This document shows positions 1 to 6,600 of a DNA stretch of 12,388 nt, piece after piece. Within the stretch, counting starts at the first letter, position 1, and each line of letters opens with the position of its first letter. The translations under genes were made by a program, and so were the position numbers. The stretch is from Sedimentisphaerales bacterium (GTDB taxonomy: Bacteria > Planctomycetota > Phycisphaerae > Sedimentisphaerales > SG8-4), in contig JAFGCA010000623.1 of NCBI GenBank assembly GCA_016932895.1, positions 1-12,388 on the forward strand, written 5' to 3'. The notes under the pieces were generated by a model, which saw nothing but the letters and a program-made list of their open reading frames with translations, was not told the origin of the DNA and made no database searches.

Positions 1-245
1 AGAGATGTAGTGCCGACCTTTGCCACCTGCGGACGGTAGAATAAGGACTTACGAACGTTTTTGAGCCGAATAGGGAAAGTCGGGTTAAGCGCGGATGCTC
101 TGCCGTGCAGGGACCGAAGGTCTGCCTGTCCCTCGTAATACCAGCCACCTTCACCCCCGTACGTGATCGACAGGTGGACCATAACCACCAGCACGATCAG
201 CATCGTGCGGAGATTGTCCACGAACAGCAGACGAGTCTTTGCCAT
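1..245 (-). pseudogene. N-terminal fragment of acyltransferase-3 family membrane protein (partial, possibly broken)
   Basis: Reading the minus strand from an ATG at 245 gives MAKTRLLFVDNLRTMLIVLV, then VMVHLSITYGGEGGWYYEG. This is the typical first segment of acyltransferase-3 (PF01757-type) integral membrane O-acyltransferases: a basic start, an L-F-V-D-N-L-R motif, a first transmembrane helix with a His, then YGG-G-WYY. Codons in this part are GC3-rich and look like real coding sequence. After about residue 40 the frame stays open to the window edge (about 81 codons), but the sequence becomes hydrophilic and shows none of the next transmembrane helix or the FFMG-type motif expected in the family. 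The other two frames do not restore it. It is either a truncated remnant or a gene joined to unrelated DNA; the missing downstream sequence prevents a decision. No clear Shine-Dalgarno lies at ideal spacing (GGAG about 14 nt upstream), so the start is uncertain. Confidence 0.55.
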
Positions 246-692
246 ACGCCCATTCGATTCTCCACCATTTCGCCCCCCCTCCTACAGGCCAATCGCCAGC
301 CGTATGGGACACCCAACACCCACCGAAGGCAACCCACCGGACTCATACCTCCGGCCAGAGTTCTCAAGTCGCGTAGGGTGTGCACGGCACACCGCTCCAT
401 CTGGGCACGCTTATGCTGCCGTCAATCCACGTTCATACCTATACCCGGGATTTCCCATTTGACTTCATAATCGCTGCTCCTGCACATAACACTGTCAATA
501 ATACCACGTTACCTCTCCTGATCATCGTGCCTAGGCGGCAAAGCCGCTTAGTCCAATGCGCGTTCAAAGGCAAAAAAACATGTGGTTTTCTGCTTGATGT
601 TGCCAGTCGGCGGCGTCTCTAATAGGGGGCGATAAGCATCTTTGAAGGCGGCGGCGATACGGTCGACTGTTGGAAGAACAGGGGGAAAGAGA
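246..692. other. Gene-poor intergenic stretch
   Basis: No convincing gene is seen here. Short open frames on both strands have irregular codon use, many rare-looking residues and no recognisable motif. The stretch is less GC-biased than the neighbouring genes. It separates the minus-strand acyltransferase fragment from the plus-strand STN-like gene, so it should contain their divergent control regions. A minus-strand TTGACA lies at 498-493, but the nearest -10-like hexamer is about 20 nt away, so it is only a weak promoter candidate. The one clear structure is the hairpin at 531-551, listed separately. Confidence 0.5.
531..551. repeat. Perfect 9-bp hairpin / inverted repeat
   Basis: CTAGGCGGC at 531-539 pairs with GCCGCTTAG at 543-551 along nine positions (one G-T wobble) around an AAA loop. 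There is no T-tract on either side and the flanking genes point away from it, so an intrinsic terminator is unlikely. It may be an operator, a structured leader element or a member of a dispersed palindromic repeat family. No second copy is seen in this window. Confidence 0.5.
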
Positions 693-1421
693 ATGCGTGT
701 AAGACCAGAATCCAGAATGACGGGACGGGTGTTTGCCGTGATGGCGACGGTCGCCCTGCTGTGCGGCCAGGTCGGCGCGGCAGAGACCAGCGGCCGTCCC
801 GTGAAAGCCAAACCAAGGCGCCAAACTGCCGCGAAGGCCCCCGCCCGGGTGCGAAAGGCGCCGGCGCGGACGAATCCGGCCTCATTCACGCCCGAAATGC
901 CGTTCGGCGAGGCAATTCAGATTCTAAGGAACTCGACGAGGCCGCCCTTGAACATCATCGTGCTCTGGCGCGGGATCGGCGACAACGCCGGGATCTACCG
1001 CGACACGCCCATCGGCATTGACGGCCTGGAGGGCCTGCGCATCGGGCAATACCTCGATCTGCTCATGCTCTCGCTCTCGGCGGGCGCTTCGGCCCGGCTG
1101 GGCTACCGGGTCGAAAAAGGCGTGATCGTGATCGGCACGACCGAGAGGCTGCCGGTCAAACGCATGACGCGTGTCTATGACGTGAGCGATCTCGTGGCCG
1201 AGCCGGCCCGGTACTTCCTGCCCATGATGGGAATGGGGGCCATGGGTATGGGCGGCATGCCCATGATGGGCGGCTACGGCGGCGGCCTCGGCATGGGCGG
1301 CGCCGGTGGCGGCGGCTTTCTGTCCGGCGGGTCCTACGGCACCGGCCGGGGGCTCTCAGGACTCGTGAACAACCTCTACGGCGGAAACGGACAGAGGTCA
1401 CGGACCTCCCGCGGCCGCTGA
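693..1421 (+). CDS. Exported STN-like domain protein with Gly/Met-rich tail
   Basis: A 242-residue product. ATG 693 is chosen because a purine-rich GGGGGAAAGAG lies just upstream; an in-frame ATG at 642 has no such site, and ATG 717 is a further alternative. Residues 9-29 form a signal peptide (hydrophobic FAVMATVALLCGQVGA, then AE). Residues 30-62 are a basic Lys/Arg/Ala/Pro linker. Residues 65-150 resemble the secretin/TonB short N-terminal (STN) fold: a helix (FGEAIQILRN), a strand (LNIIVLW), a second helix (QYLDLLMLSLS), then GYRVEKGVIVIGT, followed by RVYDVSDL, as in secretin-like proteins. Residues 178-233 are a repetitive Gly/Met-rich segment (GMGAMGMGGMPMMGGYGGG and similar) and the end is basic. 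There is no secretin channel domain, so this is not a secretin itself; it may be a periplasmic partner or envelope protein. Family assignment is by pattern only. Confidence 0.75.
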   Translation: MRVRPESRMTGRVFAVMATVALLCGQVGAAETSGRPVKAKPRRQTAAKAPARVRKAPARTNPASFTPEMPFGEAIQILRNSTRPPLNIIVLWRGIGDNAGIYRDTPIGIDGLEGLRIGQYLDLLMLSLSAGASARLGYRVEKGVIVIGTTERLPVKRMTRVYDVSDLVAEPARYFLPMMGMGAMGMGGMPMMGGYGGGLGMGGAGGGGFLSGGSYGTGRGLSGLVNNLYGGNGQRSRTSRGR

Positions 1422-1466
1422 GCTCCTTGACAACGCACAATAGAGACTCACTGCCGAGCGGGCGGC

Positions 1467-1661
1467 CTACGGCTCGGGACCGGAGAGACCCTTCTGCACG
1501 AAGATGGACAGACAATGCTCCGGCCCGGTCATCAGCTCGTAGCGAAGCGCGATCCAGCCGGCCTGTTCGGCCTCGCGAACGAACTGGCCCAGGGACGTCC
1601 CGTGCGCGGCGCCGCGGCATGCATCCTCCCGCCCCCATCCAATTACGTAGTCGCGGGACAT
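1467..1661 (-). CDS. Small hypothetical protein downstream of the cysteine peptidase
   Basis: A 64-residue frame starting 22 nt after the peptidase stop codon on the same strand, so it could be co-transcribed. Codons end mostly in G or C and the composition is balanced (MSRDYVIGWGREDACRGAAH onward, with ALRYELM and CLSIFVQKG stretches), which argues for a real gene rather than noise. There is no signal peptide or membrane segment, and the ribosome-binding site is weak (GGGG close to the ATG). I do not recognise a family. It converges on the STN-like gene, whose stop is 45 nt away. It could also be a fortuitous GC-rich frame. Confidence 0.45.
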   Translation of the reverse strand: MSRDYVIGWGREDACRGAAHGTSLGQFVREAEQAGWIALRYELMTGPEHCLSIFVQKGLSGPEP

Positions 1662-1683
1662 GATCCCCGGGCCCGCGTGGCGG

Positions 1684-3168
1684 CTACCACATGGGGTCCC
1701 AGACGGGTAACTTCACCGCCGGCTTTTCGAGAATCTCCAGGATCTCGTCCGGCAGGTAGTCCCGGTGGACGATGATGTTGTAGACGTTGTCCTCGAACCA
1801 GTCGTCGTACATGGTCCAGAGTCCGCCGCTGCCCCGGCTGCTGCCCCAACTGTTCTCGACCAGCCACTTGACGGGCTCGTCGTCGCGCAGGTCCACGCCG
1901 ATGAAGGCCATGCCGTGGTTGATCGTACTGTCGCGGTAGACGAGTCGCTCGGTCTTGTTCAGGCCCATCTCCAGGCCGTAGACCGACTCGTAGTCGTACA
2001 GGTTGCGGGCCATGATGCCCCGGGTGCTGTCCTGGTCGGGCGAGACGTCGGCGGCGAAATAGACCGCGTGGTTGTCCAGGAGGATCTCGATGACGAGCTC
2101 CTTGAGCGTCTCGATGTCCACGTTGGCGTAATGAGCGTCCTGGCCGTCCCAGAAGTTCCGCGTCAGGTCGACGAGGTAGTGACCTCCCTTGGGGCGGATG
2201 GGGTCGTCGGCGATGTTGACGTACTCGCTCAGGTCGAGCCCGATGAACTCCTCGTAGAAGTCCCGGGGCGTGAAGGTCTCGCGCTCGCTCCAGTTCTGCT
2301 CGACGTCGTACCCGTCGTCCGCCTCCTCGTCCTCGTCGCCCTCGTCTTCATCCTCCTGGCCCTCGTCGGCCTCATCCTCGTCTTCCTCGTCGCCGTTGTC
2401 CTTGACCTTATGACGCCAGGTAAACTCGGTGGGAGGCTCGCCCAGGTTCAGGACGAGCACGCGGTAGACTTCGGCCAGCATCTTCTTCTTGGCCTGCCGC
2501 ATCTTCTTGACCGAACCGGTCTCCTTGTAAATGTCACGCAGCTCGATCGTGTCCCGGCGCAGGATGCGGGCCAGGGCCTGGTTCATCATCCGCGTGCTGT
2601 CGGAGCTGGCGGTCTCGGCCATCGCCTCCTTGGGCATAACGCCGTACTTGTTGACGAGGTCCACGAAGTTCTCCCAGTAGCCGCCGTCGGGAGCGGGGCT
2701 GCGCAGCAGGAACACCACGTCGCGATCCATCAGGTCGCGGTCACGGTACTCGATCATGTATTCCAGGAAGCGGTTGGCCTTCTCCAGCTTGTCCCAGAAT
2801 TGCAGGTAGATATGAGAAAACTCGAAGTCGCCGACCTCGAGTTCCTTCAGGATGACCGGCTTGATCGTGTTGAACCCGGCAAACATCCAGCACCGGCCGC
2901 TGCCCTTCTGGTTGCTGATGCCTTTGGTCTTGATCTTGTGGCTGAATTTCTTCTCGTGATCGGTCAGGATCTCGCGGTTCTCGGCGACCTCCTTGATGCC
3001 CGTGCTGGTCAGCACGTTGCGCATCGCTCGCGTGGAGGCATCCATGTGAAACCCGGCGCGGATCTTCTTGACCAGCGCCGGCGTGAGAGAGCCGTCCTCG
3101 GCCCCGGCTGCGCCGGACCATCCCACCAGTACCAACAACACGACCAGCCACATCATCGCACGTTTCAT
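1684..3168 (-). CDS. Exported C1B (bleomycin hydrolase / aminopeptidase C-type) cysteine peptidase
   Basis: A 494-residue papain-fold peptidase of the bleomycin hydrolase/PepC family. The start at 3168 is fixed by AAGGAG eight nucleotides upstream; the frame stays open far beyond, antisense to the subtilase gene. Residues 1-23 form a signal peptide (MKRAMMWLVVLLVLVGWSGA). The catalytic set is complete: Gln87 and Cys93 in NQKGSGRCWMFAG, His418 in INHGMAFIGVD, and Asn439 in WLVENSWG, matching the family motifs NQ-x-x-SGRCW, H-A/G-M and ENSWG. Residues 257-288 form an almost uninterrupted Asp/Glu insert not normal for the family. Classical members are cytoplasmic, homohexameric aminopeptidases; the signal peptide places this one in the periplasm or outside. 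The C-terminus (PVWDPMW) differs from the self-processing tail of bleomycin hydrolase. It is divergent to the subtilase-like gene, possibly sharing control. Activity as an exported aminopeptidase or endopeptidase is inferred. Confidence 0.9.
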   Translation of the reverse strand: MKRAMMWLVVLLVLVGWSGAAGAEDGSLTPALVKKIRAGFHMDASTRAMRNVLTSTGIKEVAENREILTDHEKKFSHKIKTKGISNQKGSGRCWMFAGFNTIKPVILKELEVGDFEFSHIYLQFWDKLEKANRFLEYMIEYRDRDLMDRDVVFLLRSPAPDGGYWENFVDLVNKYGVMPKEAMAETASSDSTRMMNQALARILRRDTIELRDIYKETGSVKKMRQAKKKMLAEVYRVLVLNLGEPPTEFTWRHKVKDNGDEEDEDEADEGQEDEDEGDEDEEADDGYDVEQNWSERETFTPRDFYEEFIGLDLSEYVNIADDPIRPKGGHYLVDLTRNFWDGQDAHYANVDIETLKELVIEILLDNHAVYFAADVSPDQDSTRGIMARNLYDYESVYGLEMGLNKTERLVYRDSTINHGMAFIGVDLRDDEPVKWLVENSWGSSRGSGGLWTMYDDWFEDNVYNIIVHRDYLPDEILEILEKPAVKLPVWDPMW

Positions 3169-3176
3169 GTCAGGGA

Positions 3177-3182
3177 CTCCTT
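3177..3182 (-). promoter_or_regulatory. Shine-Dalgarno deciding the cysteine peptidase start
   Basis: AAGGAG on the minus strand, eight nucleotides before ATG 3168. It selects this ATG over upstream in-frame starts (the nearest encodes MQGVPDM) and places the signal peptide at the very N-terminus. Confidence 0.75.
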
Positions 3183-3262
3183 GCATCGAAACCGGACTTC
3201 TGCTTCTCTCCCGTCCTCCCACTGCCGCCGGGCCCCGGCGTGCCCGGCGCAGTTCACGGGCC

Positions 3263-3290
3263 ATGGTAGTCACCTCAGGCCGCCTGTCAA
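3263..3290 (-). promoter_or_regulatory. Predicted sigma70-type promoter of the cysteine peptidase
   Basis: On the minus strand TTGACA (3290-3285) is followed after 16 nt by TACCAT (3268-3263), a perfect -35 with a -10 matching four of six positions. Transcription would begin near 3256, giving a leader of roughly 88 nt before ATG 3168. Confidence 0.45.
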
Positions 3291-3364
3291 CCCTTTGTCG
3301 GCCGACGTCGCAGACCGCCGCCCGCCTGAAAACGGGAAAACCGGGAACAAGGTAGAATATCCGC

Positions 3365-3392
3365 TTGACTTTAGGGATTATAGGGCTATAAT
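3365..3392 (+). promoter_or_regulatory. Near-consensus sigma70 promoter of the subtilase-like gene, overlapped by a dyad
   Basis: TTGACT (3365-3370), a 16-nt spacer, then a perfect TATAAT (3387-3392), in an AT-rich island within GC-rich DNA. The predicted start is near 3399, giving a leader of about 217 nt before ATG 3616. A perfect inverted repeat, ATTATAG-GG-CTATAAT (3377-3392), covers the spacer and the whole -10 box, so a bound repressor there would block transcription. A second TATAAT occurs at 3410-3415. The promoter is seen in sequence; the operator role is inferred. Confidence 0.65.
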
Positions 3393-3494
3393 TAAAATGT
3401 GCGTTGCGTATAATGGTGACTTTCCCTGGAGCGAGGGATTGTGTATCCGATTGGCTGGTTTGCCTGTCGCAAGGCCGGGCGGCGTCTCTGTCAA

Positions 3495-3572
3495 CCGTCC
3501 GCCGGCGGATACCGCGACGATCGGACCGGCGCGGACGGATTCCGGGCATGGCAACAGGGAGACGCACCGGAA
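3495..3572 (+). promoter_or_regulatory. Potentially structured 5' leader of the subtilase-like gene
   Basis: Two stems can form in the predicted leader. CCGTCCGC (3495-3502) is exactly complementary to GCGGACGG (3531-3538), and TTCCGG (3540-3545) to CCGGAA (3567-3572). The first arm also lies in the 12-bp palindrome TCCGCCGGCGGA (3498-3509), so it has an alternative pairing. I do not recognise a known riboswitch class; high GC makes chance pairing plausible. Confidence 0.3.
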
Positions 3573-3615
3573 GGAACAGGAGAGCCATTGGATTGCGGCG
3601 GCGAGGAGAACGGGA

Positions 3616-6600
3616 ATGAATCGAGACCAGCGGAGTGACATGCTTGTGAAGTCGGGAATATTCCTTGCGGCGATCGCCCTGTTCATGGCGGCTGTGAGTC
3701 TGGAGGCGAGAGCCGCCGAGAGGTCTGTCGCTTCGGCTCTCGAGCGGCGGGCCGATGCGGCCGGGCCCCACTACGCACCGGGCGAAATCATTGTCAAGCT
3801 CACGGATGAGGCCGGTATCCTCGTACAAAGTACGACGAGGGCGCAGAGACAGGAAGCGACCCTGGCGCGTTTGCAGGCCCGCTACGGTGTGGCACATCAG
3901 CGCGCTCTGTTTCGCCGCGTCCGAGGCGATGCCGAGAAACCGACGCAATCCCGGCAGCGCAAGCGCGCCGGAGGCGGTCTTGCCCCGACAAGCGAACCAG
4001 CCGACCGGCTCGACTTGACCGGCTTCCACGTGCTCCGGACCGAGCGCGACGTGCCGGCCGTCTGTGTTGAGCTCAACGCCGATCGGCAAGTCCAGATCGC
4101 TCAGCCCAACTACATCTACCATGTGTGCCGGACGCCGAACGACCCGGACTTTCCCGACCAGTACGCCCACCAGTTGATCGAGATGGAGAAGGCCTGGGAC
4201 ATTTCCACCGGCAGTCGCGACGTGGTGGTCGCGGTGCTGGGCACCGGCGTCGACGTCAATCACCCCGACCTGGAGGCGAACATCTGGGTCAACGAAGGCG
4301 AAATCCCCGGCAACGAAATCGATGACGACGAAAACGGCTACGTCGACGACATCCACGGCTGGAACTTTGGCGATTCGAACAACGAGGTCCGCCCGCAACC
4401 GAGCGACGATCCGTTCGGTCTTCTCGACGACGTGAGCGATCACGAGACGCACGTGGCCGGTGTGATTGCGGCCGAAGGCGACAATGGCGAGGGGGTCTGC
4501 GGCGTCAACTGGCAGTGCAGCCTGATGGCCCTGCGGATGAGTCTCTACTACTTCTCCGACGAGGTGGCCGAAGCGCTGGAGTACGCCGCAGCCAACGGCG
4601 CCGACGTGTTGAACATGAGCTTCGGCGGCGACGTCTTCGGCCCCGAAGGAGACGCCGTCGTCCAGACGGCCATCGACCGCGCCTACGAGCAGGGCGTCCT
4701 TCTGATCGCCAGCGCCGGCAATTCCGATTCGAGCCGCCCGCACTATCCGGCCGCTTATCCCAACGTCATGGCGGTGGCCTCCACCAACGGCGAAGACCTC
4801 AAGACCGGCCACAGCACCTTCGGCGCCTGGGTCGATATCGCCGCCCCGGGCACCGACATCGTGACCACCGATCTGGGCGACGGGTACATCGCCACCGCCG
4901 GAACCTCCTTCTCATCCCCCTACGTCGCGGCCGTGGCGGCCCTGCTCTTTTCGCATCGGCCGGACCTCACGCATATCGAGGCCAGAGCGATCCTCGAAAA
5001 CACCACCGACCCCGTGCGTTACGGCGACGTCGATCCCGATCTCGGCTATCTCGGCACCGGCCGCGTCAACGCCTATCAGACCCTGCTCAACGCCGATCGC
5101 GCCTATCCTCTCGGTGAGATCGTCGCGCCGAGGCCGAGGCAAACCTTCGCCGCCGATGTCAACGCGGTGGACCTTGCGCTCTTCGTCCACGGCGACTCCT
5201 ACCAGCTCGACTACCGCCTCTACGGCTGCACCGGCTGGATGACGATCAGCGAAGGCGGCTCTGCGACCGACCCTAACGACATCGACCGTTTCTCCATCGC
5301 CAACCCCGGCGTCGGTACGTATGAGCTGCGCCTCCGCGTCACGCGCGACGGAGACACGCACACCGACCGCAAGCTCTTCAGCATCGCCCTGGCCCCGCCG
5401 CAGGCCCACTGGCCTAAGCCGGATCAGGAGGATCCGGACGAACTGGCCGCCGAATACTTCATGGGCAGCCCGCTCTGCATGGATGTGGACGGAGACGGCA
5501 CAAACGAGATCATCCAGTCGTCGCTGGACCTTCTCAGCTCCTGGGGCGGGGGAAAAGTGCACATCTGGGACGCGGACGGCAACTCGCTGCCCAACTGGCC
5601 CGTGGTGGAATTCGGAATGGTATTGGATGACTTCTTGTTGGTCAGCGACTTCTGGCCGACCGCCCTTGCCGTGGGCGATATCGACGGTGACGGCGATTAT
5701 GAGTTGGTCATGGGCTCGGAATATGACAACGAACTGCACGCGTATCATGTCGAGAGCGCCGAAATCGTGGAGGGCGTCTGGCCCGCCTATTTCGGCAGTT
5801 GGTACGGCTACGTCTCGGCAGGACCCGTCCTGGCCGACCTCGATGGGGACGGCGACAGCGAGATCATCATGGCCCTCGATGCGGAAGCGAGCGATAGCGA
5901 CGGACTCTATGCGTTCCAGGGCAACGGCGAGCCCCTGTGGCAGCGGCGCTACACCTCGGAGGGACCGATCAGCGTGGCCGACCTCGACGGCGATGGCGAC
6001 GTGGAGATCGCCCTGTGCGGGTTCGGCCCCGGCCTCGACCGCGTGCATACCTTCGTCCTCGATCACGAGGGGCGACAGCTCGCCCGCTGGCGCGGCGGCA
6101 GCCCGAAAGGCACGGCCGTCGCCGATCTCGACGCCGACGGCACGCCGGAGCTTGTCTCCTGCACCGAACGGGGAGAAGTCATGGCCGTCCATGCCGACGG
6201 CGGCACCACCTGGAAGATCTTCGTGGATGATTACCTCGACGAGCCCGGCGCGATGAGCATCGGAGACCTCGACGGTGATGGCTACAGCGAAGTCTACGTC
6301 GCGACGTACATCGCCGAAGGGGACGGATTCGCCTTCACGCGTCTCTACGCATTCGACCATGAAGGCCTCGTGCTGGCCGACGCCGGCTATCCGAAGGCCG
6401 TTATGGGCGTTCCCGCCAAATCCGTACCCTTGATCGCAGACGTCGATGGCGATGGACAGAAAGAACTGCTCCTTGCCCCCGGCGGCGAGCCGGTCATGGC
6501 GTGGGAAGCCGACGGCTCGGTCACACCGGGATTCCCCCTGCTCAACCTGGCGAGCGATTACGAGGTCACCCCTGCGCTGGGCGACCTCGACGGGGACGGC

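Noticed and set aside
105..470. Plus-strand small open frames at the left end
   Set aside because: They are His/Pro/Arg-rich with no motif, and 105-245 is antisense to the acyltransferase N-terminus.
1458..1481. CCGAGC...GCTCGG inverted repeat between convergent genes as a terminator
   Set aside because: Short 6-bp stem, 12-nt loop and no T-tract; it overlaps the end of the small minus-strand gene.
3448..3470. GGCTGGTTTGCC, whose reverse complement contains GGCAAACC as in c-di-GMP-I riboswitches
   Set aside because: The other conserved aptamer segments (GACGCAAAGC-type loop and tetraloop receptor) are missing on both strands.
1765..3615. Open frame on the plus strand continuous with the subtilase gene for over 600 codons
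   Set aside because: It is antisense to the cysteine peptidase, which has a signal peptide, a complete active site and an SD. The extension is a GC-codon shadow, and the subtilase signal peptide and SD set its start at 3616.
3448..4012. Similar segments GGCTGGTTTGCCTGTCG (plus, near 3452) and GGCTGGTTCGCTTGTCG (minus, near 4000)
   Set aside because: Only a short match with two mismatches, one copy lying in coding sequence; probably chance rather than a repeat pair.
3169..4812. Minus-strand extension of the cysteine peptidase frame upstream of 3168
   Set aside because: Antisense to the subtilase gene, with low-complexity valine/aspartate-rich translation. The SD and signal peptide fix the start at 3168.
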